Assembly (NCBI RefSeq): GCF_000717655.1
Contig: NZ_JNZY01000010.1
Location: 500,911 to 564,910 of the forward strand
Reading direction: 5' to 3'
Length of the DNA stretch: 64,000 nt
DNA from: Streptomyces katrae
GTDB lineage: Bacteria; Actinomycetota; Actinomycetes; Streptomycetales; Streptomycetaceae
The first letter of the stretch is position 1, and each line of letters begins with the position of its first letter. The position numbers and the translations under genes are program-made. Positions 9,462 through 17,166 of this stretch are shown here, in pieces. The notes beneath the pieces are model-generated. The model was not told the origin of the DNA and made no database searches. It saw nothing but the letters and a program-made list of their open reading frames with translations.

Positions 9462-10079
9462 ATGGAGGTGCCCCCCACACCACGGACCGCCGTGGTGTGG
9501 CTGCCCCCGGCCGGGGCGTGGCCCGTCATCCAGAGCATCCGTGAGGTGCACGACCCCCAGATCCGCCGCTGGCCGCCCCATGTCAACCTGGTCTTCGGCT
9601 TCGTCCCGGAGGCCGACTTTCCGGCGGCGGCCCCACTGCTGGCCGCGGCCGCCGCGGAGACGGAGCCGTTCGCGATCCGGCTGAGCGGGGTGCGTACCTT
9701 CCGGCACCGGGCCTACGCCACCGTGTGGCTCGATCCGGCCGCGGCCGGCCTCGCGCCCTGGACGGCGCTCCAGGAGGCCCTGACGGGGCCGTTCCCACTG
9801 TGCGGCGGGCGATTCCCGACCTTCACGCCGCACCTGTCACTGGGCCGCACCCATGAGCCTCGGCGTCTGGCCGAGGAATGCGCTGCCCGGCTGGGCAGCA
9901 TGCCGGCCCGGGTCGAGGAGATCGTGATGCTCTCCCGCCGCGGCGACGAGCCCATGCGGCCCCGCGTCACGATCGCCCTGGGAACGGGCGCAGTCCACTG
10001 GCACTCCGAGTCCGGCTCCCCGGCGCAGCCCGATCCCTCGGGGCAGACTCCCCGGCCCGGGGAGGGAACGTTCCGGTGA
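9462..10079 (+). CDS. 2H phosphoesterase superfamily protein (2'-5' RNA ligase-like)
   Basis: 205 residues with the two histidine motifs of the 2H superfamily: HVNLVFGF near residue 40 and HLSLGR near residue 128. The first is HVNL, not the HxT/S of true RNA ligase-like enzymes, so the substrate may differ or activity be weaker. It starts 11 bases after the stop of the catalase-dioxygenase gene and is probably co-transcribed with it, although no functional link is obvious. Members of the superfamily hydrolyse 2',3'-cyclic phosphates or 2'-5' linkages in RNA or small nucleotides. A second, more canonical member (ThpR) is at 38460-39044. Confidence 0.8.
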   Translation: MEVPPTPRTAVVWLPPAGAWPVIQSIREVHDPQIRRWPPHVNLVFGFVPEADFPAAAPLLAAAAAETEPFAIRLSGVRTFRHRAYATVWLDPAAAGLAPWTALQEALTGPFPLCGGRFPTFTPHLSLGRTHEPRRLAEECAARLGSMPARVEEIVMLSRRGDEPMRPRVTIALGTGAVHWHSESGSPAQPDPSGQTPRPGEGTFR

Positions 10080-10088
10080 GCGTGCCGG

Positions 10089-10418
10089 TCACTTCGTGGA
10101 GGACGGGCCCTTGTTCGTCCACTGGACCGTCACCTTCACGTGGCAGTTGGCGCCGGTCCTGGTGATCACGGCCCCGGCCCTGACCGCGAGGTCGACGCCG
10201 AACTCGACGGTGATCGCATCGGGGCGGGCCTTGCGCAGCTGCTCCAGGGTGGCGCGCGCCGCCTCCGTGATCGGCTCCAGGGCCTCCTGCAGGCTGCCCG
10301 GCAGATCGTGAAGGGCATCGCTGAGGCGACCGGCCTTCACCGGTCCCGCCCAGGCGGCCGGCCCCTCGATCAGAAGGCTGCCACCGCCGTCCAACGGAAT
10401 CCGAGCCAGAGGTGCCAA
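10089..10418 (-). CDS. Trypsin-co-occurring domain protein (Trypco1 / CU044_2847 family)
   Basis: A 109-residue single-domain protein starting at a TTG behind a GGAGGAGGAG ribosome site. It has the pattern of the Trypco1 domain: an N-terminal beta-rich LDGGGSLLIEG, an alpha-helical middle with SLQEALEPITEAARATLEQLR, then DAITVEFGVDLAVRAGAVI and a C-terminal VKVTVQWTN strand. This domain is named for its habitual neighbourhood with trypsin-like proteases in bacterial signalling and conflict operons. Here it is divergent from a trypsin-hydrolase fusion (start 10632), separated by 213 bases. A role as sensor, adaptor or inhibitor of that protease is inference. No signal peptide, so it is cytoplasmic. 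Confidence 0.85.
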   Translation of the reverse strand: MAPLARIPLDGGGSLLIEGPAAWAGPVKAGRLSDALHDLPGSLQEALEPITEAARATLEQLRKARPDAITVEFGVDLAVRAGAVITRTGANCHVKVTVQWTNKGPSSTK

Positions 10419-10631
10419 GACTCCTCCTCCGCCTGCTGCGCGGCTGCGGACTGCCTGCCGTGGGGTTTCGGCCAGCATGGCCGGCTGCCGGCACGTGCCG
10501 CATCCGGGGTGGGCCGTACGCATGAGACGCCTTCCGGTCCGACGACTCAAGTGGCCCCGTACTTGTTGCGGGCGCGGTCCCACGGCTGCTCCCTGGTAGG
10601 AGACCTCTTCGACGACGGAACGGTGGATCCC
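10419..10631. promoter_or_regulatory. Divergent promoter region of the Trypco1 / trypsin-hydrolase pair
   Basis: 213 bases between the TTG of the Trypco1 gene and the ATG of the protease gene must hold both promoters. I see no consensus -35/-10 pair and no strong inverted repeat in it; the only clear element is the GGAGGAGGAG ribosome site of the Trypco1 gene on the minus strand. Confidence 0.4.
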
Positions 10632-12761
10632 ATGTCCGAGCTGGCGGAGCTGGACGAAGCACGCGAGGCGCTCGAACGGCAGCAGGCTGCGGCGAGCCGG
10701 CGCTACCGCGACGCGACCAGCACGCGCCGGACCGTGGAGGAGCGACAGGCCGAGGGGACGCGATTCCCGGACTCGGCCGAGCACGTGGCCGCCCGGGCCG
10801 GCAGGCTCATCGACAGAGGCGGGGTCCCGGCCTCGGCCTTGGTGGACGGCGTTCGCGCGGCGGCGCTCACGGAGGCCGGCGCCAACGAGCGCATCATCAA
10901 CATCGCCAACGAGTCCCAGCCGTGGAGCTTCCTGCCGCGGGGTGCCCGCGCCGCCGCCACCGTCGCCCGGATCTCCGTCCGCACCGAGGGCCGTGAGCAG
11001 CCGCACGGCACCGGTTTCATGGTCTCTCCCCGTTTGCTGATGACCAATCAGCACGTCCTGCTGGACGAGGCGTTCAGCCGGCGCTGCTTCGTCGAGTTCA
11101 ACGTCCAGAACACCGTCGACAACACCCCGGACGCGGCCGTCCGCTTCGCACTCGATCCTGCGGCCTTCTTCGTCATGGACAAGCACCTCGACTTCGCGCT
11201 GGTGGCGGTCGCCCCGGCAGCCGACGGCCGCCTCCCGGGTGAAGTCTTCGGCTGGAACCGGCTCAGCGTCCAGCAGGGCAAGGTGCTTCTGGGCGAACGG
11301 GTCAACGTCATCGGCCACCCGGGGGGCCGGTTCAAGGAGGTCGCGTTCAGGGACAACACGGTCCAGGACCGGCTCCCCGAGTTCCTCCACTACACGACCG
11401 ACACCGAGCGCGGAAACTCCGGATCACCGGTCTTCAACGACCAGTGGGAGGTCGTGGCCCTCCACCACAGCGGCGTGGCGAGGGAGGACGCCCAAGGCAA
11501 CAGGCTGCTCAAGAACGGCGGCATCGCACGCCCCGGCGACCCCGACGACGCCATCGACTACATCGCGAACGAGGGCGCGCGCGTCAGCTCGATCCTCAAA
11601 CATCTCGCCACGCTGCAGCCGGAACCCGAACAGCGCGCGTTGCTCGCCGAGATGGGCCCGGAGTCCGGCCTCCAGCAAGGCCCCGCCGCCGCGGCGCCCG
11701 CCTCCGCTCCGGTCCCCGGTCCGATCTCCGCCCCGATCCCGGCCCCGATCCCGGCCCCGTCCCCGCTCCCCGCCGCGGGCTCGGGCTCCCCGCACGAAGC
11801 CGCCGGCCCGGCCGGAACCGCGGTGATCCGCAGCGGCCTGCCCGCCCGCGGCACTCCCGCCGTCGGCGGACGGCACCTGGTCTTCCTCCACGGCCGCAGC
11901 CAGCACGAGCACGAACCCGAGGAGCTGCGCCGTGGCTGGACGGCAGGCCTGAACCACGGACTCACCCGCGCCGGCCTCCCCACCGTCGACCCGGCGGACG
12001 TGTGGTTCCCCTTCTACGCAGACCGGATCGTCGAGGCCATCAGGCGAAGGGAGGGCGACGGAAGCCGCGAGGCCGTCCCGGCCTCCGGCCCGTTCGAGGA
12101 GCTGAGCGGCCACTCGGCAGCCGAGGCCTTCGCCGCGGAGTCGACGACGGGCATGTACGAGCAGCTCCTCCTGCAGGCGGCGGCGAAAGCGGGCATGCCG
12201 CAGGACGGCGGTACGGCCGGCGAAAGCATCGGGAGCGCACTGGCCGGACGACTTCGCCGGGCGGTGAGCTGGCTCGTCGCCACGACCGACATGGACGCGC
12301 TGGCCATCGCCACCCGGTTCCGCGACGTCGACGCGTACCTGGACGACCGGTCCGTCCGTGACGCAGTCCTGACCAGTGTGCTCGACACCCTGCCGCCCTC
12401 CGGTGAAATCGTCCTCGTCACCCACAGCCTCGGCACGGTCGTCGGGATGGACCTCGTCCACCGGCTCCCGGAGGGGCTGGAGGTTTCACTGCTCGTCAGC
12501 ACCGGCAGCCCTCTCGGTATGGACACGGTGTACAGCCGGCTGCTGCCTCCCGGACCCAACCTGTCGGCCCGAGTGCGCCGTTGGATCAATGCCTGGTGTC
12601 CCACCGACACGGTCGCCCTCGGCTGTCCGCTGGGGGAGACCTGGGGCAAGCTCACCGACATGGCCGTGGAGAACGCCAACGGCCGGGCGCACAGCATCGA
12701 GGAGTACCTCGCCCACGCCGAGGTCGCCGCGGAGATCGGGCACGGGATCAGCCGTACGTGA
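10632..12761 (+). CDS. Trypsin-like serine protease fused to an alpha/beta-hydrolase (lipase-like) domain
   Basis: 709 residues, no signal peptide. Residues 1-105 are a helical, charged N-terminal region. Residues 106-330 are a trypsin-fold (V8/HtrA-like) protease with His141 (TNQHVLL), Asp187 (KHLDFAL) and Ser263 (ERGNSGSPV). A Pro/Ala-rich hinge spans 350-380. Residues 410-709 are an alpha/beta hydrolase: oxyanion loop FLHGRS, nucleophile Ser599 in THSLG, probable Asp659 (PTDTVALG) and His687 (RAHSIEEY), a triad layout like cytoplasmic lipase-type domains. In Trypco-trypsin systems the protease is thought to activate a partner effector; here the hydrolase would be the covalently attached effector (inference). 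Divergent from the Trypco1 gene. ATG at 10632 is the first plausible start, as the frame runs open upstream to 10140. Confidence 0.9.
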   Translation: MSELAELDEAREALERQQAAASRRYRDATSTRRTVEERQAEGTRFPDSAEHVAARAGRLIDRGGVPASALVDGVRAAALTEAGANERIINIANESQPWSFLPRGARAAATVARISVRTEGREQPHGTGFMVSPRLLMTNQHVLLDEAFSRRCFVEFNVQNTVDNTPDAAVRFALDPAAFFVMDKHLDFALVAVAPAADGRLPGEVFGWNRLSVQQGKVLLGERVNVIGHPGGRFKEVAFRDNTVQDRLPEFLHYTTDTERGNSGSPVFNDQWEVVALHHSGVAREDAQGNRLLKNGGIARPGDPDDAIDYIANEGARVSSILKHLATLQPEPEQRALLAEMGPESGLQQGPAAAAPASAPVPGPISAPIPAPIPAPSPLPAAGSGSPHEAAGPAGTAVIRSGLPARGTPAVGGRHLVFLHGRSQHEHEPEELRRGWTAGLNHGLTRAGLPTVDPADVWFPFYADRIVEAIRRREGDGSREAVPASGPFEELSGHSAAEAFAAESTTGMYEQLLLQAAAKAGMPQDGGTAGESIGSALAGRLRRAVSWLVATTDMDALAIATRFRDVDAYLDDRSVRDAVLTSVLDTLPPSGEIVLVTHSLGTVVGMDLVHRLPEGLEVSLLVSTGSPLGMDTVYSRLLPPGPNLSARVRRWINAWCPTDTVALGCPLGETWGKLTDMAVENANGRAHSIEEYLAHAEVAAEIGHGISRT

Positions 12762-12774
12762 GTGAGGAGCCCGG

Positions 12775-13276
12775 CCAGGTCCGTGGCGGCCGCGTGATCA
12801 GCCGCCCAGACGAGTCCGGCATGACAGTCCTCCACGGGTTGGAGGTACTGCGCCTGCGGCGCCGGCCGGTACTCGACGGATGTGACCGCGGGCCGCATCG
12901 GCAGCACCCATTCGCGCAGCAGCCGCGGAAGGACGGACCATGCATTGCCCGTGATCATTCCGCCGCCGTGCATGGAGTACAGGAGCGGCAGCGGCCCGTT
13001 GGTCCCGGCGGGCCGGCCCCTGACGAGCGTGACCTCCCTCCCGGCCCCGGGCCCCGGCGCCCGCAGCTCCTCCACCTCGAAGCGGCCGCCGGACCGGAGC
13101 TCGCGAACCGTCGGCCTGGGCCGTACCGCCGCATCACGCTCCTGCCTGGCCGCAAGGCCCTCAAGGGTGACCGGCTGCTTCGCCCCCTCACCCCCGGCGG
13201 CCAGCGCGGCACCCGGCTCCGGGTCGAAGGGAGGCGCGTGCCGAGCCGTTGAGCCAGGACCTTGCTGCCACGGCAC
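12775..13276 (-). pseudogene. Truncated alpha/beta hydrolase fold-3 esterase (N-terminal remnant)
   Basis: Reading leftward from a GTG at 13276, the frame encodes a recognisable hormone-sensitive-lipase-type esterase N-terminus: FDPEPGAALAA, VTLEGLAARQE, the oxyanion motif MHGGGMITGN and YRPAPQAQYLQPVEDCHAGLVW. Similarity stops after the helix WAADHAAATDL near 12780, just before the GxSxG nucleophile motif should appear. From there the frame only runs antisense through the protease gene. With no nucleophile, Asp or His, it cannot be an active enzyme. The break falls within about 25 bases of the protease stop codon, which suggests that arrival of the protease module, or a deletion next to it, removed the C-terminal half. 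Confidence 0.75.
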
Positions 13277-13353
13277 TCCACCGACACCCACGCAGGGACC
13301 TCCCCTCGGATCCGGGATGCCTCGCGGCATCCCGACCGGGACGGCTTGCCGGG

Positions 13354-13902
13354 TCACATCCCCGTCGCGCCGTCGATCCCTTCGCGGAGGAGGTCCGCAT
13401 GACCGTTGTGCCGGGCGTACTCCGTGATCATGTCGACCATGATCCTGCGCAGCGAGATCGGCTCGCCGGTCCTCTTGCGGATCCCCGTTTCGTCCAGCGA
13501 GGCTGCGGCGGCAGTGATCTGCCGGGATCGTTCGCATTCCGCCCGCCACACTGCGAAGGCCTCCTCGACGTCACCGTCCAGGCTCTCGAAGTCCTGGTCG
13601 GGGTCGTCGTCGGAGTAGTAGAGCAGCGGGACGTCCTCCTGGGCGAACTGGATACGGAACCACCAGCGCTCGACGCCGGACAGGTGCCGGACCAGTCCGT
13701 GCAGGGAGAGCGCGGACGCCGCCACGGCCTTCTCGGACAGCTGCTCCGGGGACAGGCCGGCGCACTTGAGCTCGAAGGTGGCCCGCTGCCAGTCCAGGAC
13801 CGCGCCCAGCGTTTCCCGTTCGCCGCCCACGTCAGGCGGAGCCGCGCGGGTGTCGCCGTTCCACCGGGGTGAGTAGTGCTGGGGCGCGGGTGCATCGGTC
13901 AT
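13354..13902 (-). CDS. DinB-family protein (DUF664)
   Basis: 182 residues with the DinB/DUF664 four-helix-bundle pattern: LDWQRATFELKCAGLS, LHGLVRHLSGVERWWF (first metal-type His), and a late EYARHNGHADLLREGIDG with the two closing histidines. Members of the superfamily are metal-dependent thiol transferases or unknown stress proteins in actinobacteria, and mycothiol-dependent isomerases share the fold. It is 15 bases upstream of the NlpC/P60 gene's stop on the same strand, but the two are not an obvious operon because this gene lies downstream of that one. It starts at ATG 13902. Confidence 0.85.
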   Translation of the reverse strand: MTDAPAPQHYSPRWNGDTRAAPPDVGGERETLGAVLDWQRATFELKCAGLSPEQLSEKAVAASALSLHGLVRHLSGVERWWFRIQFAQEDVPLLYYSDDDPDQDFESLDGDVEEAFAVWRAECERSRQITAAAASLDETGIRKRTGEPISLRRIMVDMITEYARHNGHADLLREGIDGATGM

Positions 13903-13917
13903 CGCTCTGCCTCCTGC

Positions 13918-14409
13918 TCAGGTGGCACGCGTGTAGCGGACGTTGCCGCTCCAGATGCGCTCGAGCCGGACGCGCGTGCCCGGCCGCGGGGCGTGCCAGA
14001 TCTTGTCGTGACCGGCGTAGATTCCCACATGTCCTATGGTCGCGCCTGCGGGGAAGAAGACGAGATCGCCCGGCACGCGCTGAACGCGTGGGATGTGGCG
14101 CGTACCTTCGTATTGTTCGTCGGCCGTACGGGGAAGCTTCCGGCCGGCCTTTCTAAAGGCGTAGAGGGTGAGGCCCGAGCAATCGAATTCCCTCGGCCCC
14201 GTCGCCCCGTAGACGTACGGTGCGCCCCGCTTGGAGGCGGCGATTTCGACGGCCTTGGCGCCGTACGGTGAGGCCGCCTCGGCTCGGGCGGCGGGTCCGG
14301 TGAAGCTGGCCAGCGAGATTATGAGGAAGAACGTGAACCCCGCGGCGATGCGGCGGTTCGTCAAGTGGCCGTTTGCAGGTTTTCGGTTGTCCGTCCTGGT
14401 GCAGCTCAA
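13918..14409 (-). CDS. Secreted NlpC/P60 (C40) peptidoglycan endopeptidase
   Basis: 163 residues: a short basic N-terminus, a hydrophobic signal segment (AGFTFFLIISLASFTGPAARA) and one NlpC/P60 domain. The catalytic cysteine is in REFDCSGLTLYAF, the histidine in GHVGIYAGHDKIWHA, and PGDLVFF marks the strand between them. It should cleave the D-Glu to diamino-acid bond in cell-wall stem peptides outside the cell. There is no SH3 or LysM targeting domain, so it is a minimal enzyme. The start is a TTG at 14409 behind GGAGG with 7-base spacing; this start decides the N-terminus because no ATG gives a signal peptide. The 431-base region upstream is free of genes. Confidence 0.85.
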   Translation of the reverse strand: MSCTRTDNRKPANGHLTNRRIAAGFTFFLIISLASFTGPAARAEAASPYGAKAVEIAASKRGAPYVYGATGPREFDCSGLTLYAFRKAGRKLPRTADEQYEGTRHIPRVQRVPGDLVFFPAGATIGHVGIYAGHDKIWHAPRPGTRVRLERIWSGNVRYTRAT

Positions 14410-14840
14410 TCGGATACCTCCGCATTGCTTTGCTGAAACAATCCCGGGTGGGGTTCTGCGTCGGTGTCATGCGTAGTGGCTCTCGATGGCGGACCAGTTT
14501 TCTCCGACGGACCGGAAGTTGCGACCACCGGACACGACTTCAAGTATCTCAGTTGGGTAAAATCGTCCGATTTCATAGTAATGAATGATATTCCGGACAA
14601 ACGCCCGGAGGGGTGATCCGCCGGCTCGCTGCGGGGAGGCGTTACCCATCGATCACCAGGGGCGTTGCCCTCACACAGTGATCTTTTCGAACCCTCCTGG
14701 TGCGCAGCCGGCACGGTGACGAGCCGGCGGGACGCGAAGCCTGCCGCGTAAATGGTCAGCGCCAAATCCGGAGACGGCGGATGATGCGCAGGGTCGGGGG
14801 GCCGCTGTGAGCCCCGTCGACCCGTCCGAGGGGAACTGTC
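14410..14840. other. Gene-free divergent intergenic region
   Basis: 431 bases between the NlpC/P60 gene and the carboxylesterase gene, divergent. The stretch 14540-14595 is markedly AT-rich for this genome and probably carries the promoter of the NlpC/P60 gene. Because actinobacterial cell-wall hydrolases are often under a c-di-AMP (ydaO) riboswitch, I looked for its conserved core on the minus strand and did not find it convincingly. No ORF with normal codon use is present. Confidence 0.5.
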
Positions 14841-16385
14841 ATGACCGCTGCCGCGTACGAATCCTCCGAGTCCGGGCCCGGGCCCGAAGTCCGCGCGGCC
14901 GCCGGCGCGCTGCGCGGGACCCGGGAAGCGGGCGTGGCGGTCTTCCGCGGCATCCCGTACGCCGCGCCCCCGGTCGGCGCGCTGCGCTTCGCCGCGCCGC
15001 GGCGGGCGGAGGGCTGGAGCGGGGTGCGGGAGGCGGTTGCGTACGGTCCGCCACCCCCGCAGGCCGGTGTGTTCGGCATGGACGCGCTGGCACAGGACAC
15101 GGCGGGCGACGACTGGCTCACGGTCAACGTCTGGTCGCCCGACCCCGGCCCGGACGCCGGGCTCCCGGTGATGGTGTGGATCCACGGCGGTGCCTACGTG
15201 ATCGGCATGTCCGGCCTCCCCGAGTACGACGGCGGCCGGCTCGCGCGGGACGGCGGCGTCGTCGTGGTGACGTTCAACTACCGCGTGGGCATCGAAGGTT
15301 TCGCGCAGATCGAGGGGGCTCCCGCGAACCGGGGGCTGCTCGACCAGGTCGCCGCTCTCGAGTGGGTGCGCGACAACATCCGCGCGTTCGGCGGCGACCC
15401 GGAGCGGGTCACGGTCTTCGGTCAGTCGGCGGGCGGCGGTTCGGTTGCCGCGCTGCTGGCGACGGACCGTGCCACGGGGCTCTTCCGCCGGGCCGTTGCA
15501 CAGAGCGCGCAGGGCACGTACTTTTCGCGCGAGCTCGCCGCGGACATCACCGCCGCCTGCGCCGCCGAGCTGGGGCTGCGGTCCACGGTGGCCGACCTGT
15601 CCGGTGTTGCTCCGCACCGGCTGTCCACCGCCGGTGATGCGGTCAGCGCCAAGATGGACCGGTGGGCGGACCGCTGGGGGCCGGCCGCGCACAGGTCGAT
15701 CCCCTTCTCACCCGTCGTCGACGGTGACGTCCTGACCGTCACCCCGTGGCAGGCCCTGACCGACGGTGCCGGCCGGGATGTCGAACTCCTCGTCGGCCAC
15801 ACCCGCGAGGAGCAGCGCCTGTTCACCGCCCTCGACGGCCTGCTGGGCCAGGTGACCGAGGAGCAGGCGGCGAGCGCCCTCCGCCTCTTCGCCCCGGGCC
15901 CGGACGGCGAGCGCCGCTACCGCGACGCCTTCCCGACGGCGGGCCCGGACGAGCTGTACGAGCTGGTCCATTCGGACTGGCTGTTCCGCATGCCGACGCT
16001 GCACCTCGCCGAGGCCCAGACGGCAGCCGGCGGCCGGGCACACGTCTACGAGCTGACCTGGCCCGCCCCCGGCATGGGCGGCGCGTTCGGCGCCTGCCAC
16101 GGCCTCGACGTACCGCTCGTCTTCGGCAACCTGGACCGCGGTCAGCCGGCCATGCTGATCGGCGAGGCGCCGTCCCCGGAGGCGGAGGCCCTGTCCGCCC
16201 GCATGCGCGCCGCATGGACCTCGTTCGCCGCCCACGGCGATCCCGGGTGGCCCGCGTACGACACCGGTCGACGCCTTGCCCGGCTGTTCGACACCCGACC
16301 GGCCGTCACCGCCTACCCGGAGGATGCCTCCCGGCTCATCTGGCAGCACCACACCCTCCCCGTGCTGCCGCTGATCGACGGGTAG
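14841..16385 (+). CDS. Type-B carboxylesterase / para-nitrobenzyl esterase family
   Basis: 514 residues, cytoplasmic (no signal peptide). The family marks are all present: FRGIPYAAPPVG near the N-terminus, WIHGGAYVIG oxyanion hole, VTFNYRVGIEGF, the nucleophile serine in VFGQSAGGGS, and the histidine segment GACHGLDVPLVFGN. The EDCL-type motif seen in many members is replaced by DDWLTVNVW. It hydrolyses carboxylic esters of broad range; the natural substrate is unknown. The ATG follows GAGGGGAACTGTC. The next gene begins 19 bases downstream and may be in the same transcript. Confidence 0.9.
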   Translation: MTAAAYESSESGPGPEVRAAAGALRGTREAGVAVFRGIPYAAPPVGALRFAAPRRAEGWSGVREAVAYGPPPPQAGVFGMDALAQDTAGDDWLTVNVWSPDPGPDAGLPVMVWIHGGAYVIGMSGLPEYDGGRLARDGGVVVVTFNYRVGIEGFAQIEGAPANRGLLDQVAALEWVRDNIRAFGGDPERVTVFGQSAGGGSVAALLATDRATGLFRRAVAQSAQGTYFSRELAADITAACAAELGLRSTVADLSGVAPHRLSTAGDAVSAKMDRWADRWGPAAHRSIPFSPVVDGDVLTVTPWQALTDGAGRDVELLVGHTREEQRLFTALDGLLGQVTEEQAASALRLFAPGPDGERRYRDAFPTAGPDELYELVHSDWLFRMPTLHLAEAQTAAGGRAHVYELTWPAPGMGGAFGACHGLDVPLVFGNLDRGQPAMLIGEAPSPEAEALSARMRAAWTSFAAHGDPGWPAYDTGRRLARLFDTRPAVTAYPEDASRLIWQHHTLPVLPLIDG

Positions 16386-16404
16386 CGTCCGACGGAGGTG
16401 CGGC

Positions 16405-17097
16405 TTGTCCGGCATTCCGGCTCCGCACTACCGTGCCGGTGTGGATCTCTTCTCACGCTCGTGGACGGCGTTGCGCGCGGCGGTCGCCGCGCTCCCGGAC
16501 ACGGCCTTCGAGCAGCCTTCCGGCTGCACCGGCTGGCTCGTACGGGACCTGGTGTGCCACCTGATCATCGACGCCCAGGACGTCCTGATCACCCTCGCCA
16601 CCCCCGCCGAAGCGGAACCGACCGTCGACGCGGTGACCTACTGGAACGTCGAGGACCGGCCGCCGACCGGCGAGGACCCGCTCGGCGCGCTGATCGTCCG
16701 GTTGGCCGCCGCGTACGAGGAACCGCGCCTGCTCACGTTCCACCTCGACGACGTCGGCTCCGCCGCCGGACGCGCCGCGGAACTCGCCGACCCCGGCGCA
16801 CGGGTGAGCACCCGCGGCGAGGTACTCACCGTGGGCGACTACCTCACCGCGTACGTCCTGGAATGGACGCTGCACCACCTCGACCTGATCGCGCACCTCC
16901 CGGACGCGGCGGAACCGCCCCCGGAGGGGCCGGCCCGGTCCCGCGCGATGCTGGAGGAGATCGCCGGCGCCCCCTTCCCCGCGTCGTTCACCGACAAGGA
17001 CGCCCTCCTGATCGGCACCGGCCGCCGGGCCCCGACCGAAGCGGAGCGGGCCGAACTCGGCGAGGCGGCCGCGAAACTGCCGCTCTTCCTCGGCTGA
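16405..17097 (+). CDS. Maleylpyruvate isomerase N-terminal domain protein (mycothiol-dependent DinB superfamily)
   Basis: About 230 residues with the mycothiol-dependent maleylpyruvate isomerase (MDMPI) N-terminal helical bundle: SGCTGWLVRDLVCHLIIDAQDV with the first metal histidine, and YVLEWTLHHLDLIAH with the later pair. Known members use zinc to activate mycothiol for isomerase or transferase chemistry; others are anti-sigma-like or unknown. The start is uncertain: TTG 16405 and GTG 16398 both follow GGAGG, and GTG 16441 (MDLFSRSW) is a possible internal start. It is probably co-transcribed with the carboxylesterase. Confidence 0.8.
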   Translation: MSGIPAPHYRAGVDLFSRSWTALRAAVAALPDTAFEQPSGCTGWLVRDLVCHLIIDAQDVLITLATPAEAEPTVDAVTYWNVEDRPPTGEDPLGALIVRLAAAYEEPRLLTFHLDDVGSAAGRAAELADPGARVSTRGEVLTVGDYLTAYVLEWTLHHLDLIAHLPDAAEPPPEGPARSRAMLEEIAGAPFPASFTDKDALLIGTGRRAPTEAERAELGEAAAKLPLFLG

Positions 17098-17150
17098 CCC
17101 GCCCCGGACCGGCTGACCCGCCGCCCGGACCGGCTGACCCGCCCCGGAGC
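17091..17150. repeat. Short triple direct repeat
   Basis: Three copies of CGGCTGACCC followed by a GCC-rich CGGA segment start at 17091, 17110 and 17131, so the unit is 19-21 bases. The first copy overlaps the stop codon of the isomerase-like gene and the array fills the gap to the convergent large gene. It may be simple slippage. Confidence 0.7.
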
Positions 17151-17166
17151 CGGCGGCCGCCGGGCC

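Noticed and set aside
14410-14840. Possible c-di-AMP riboswitch before the NlpC/P60 gene
   Set aside because: Expected from family habit, but the conserved core could not be found in the minus-strand sequence.
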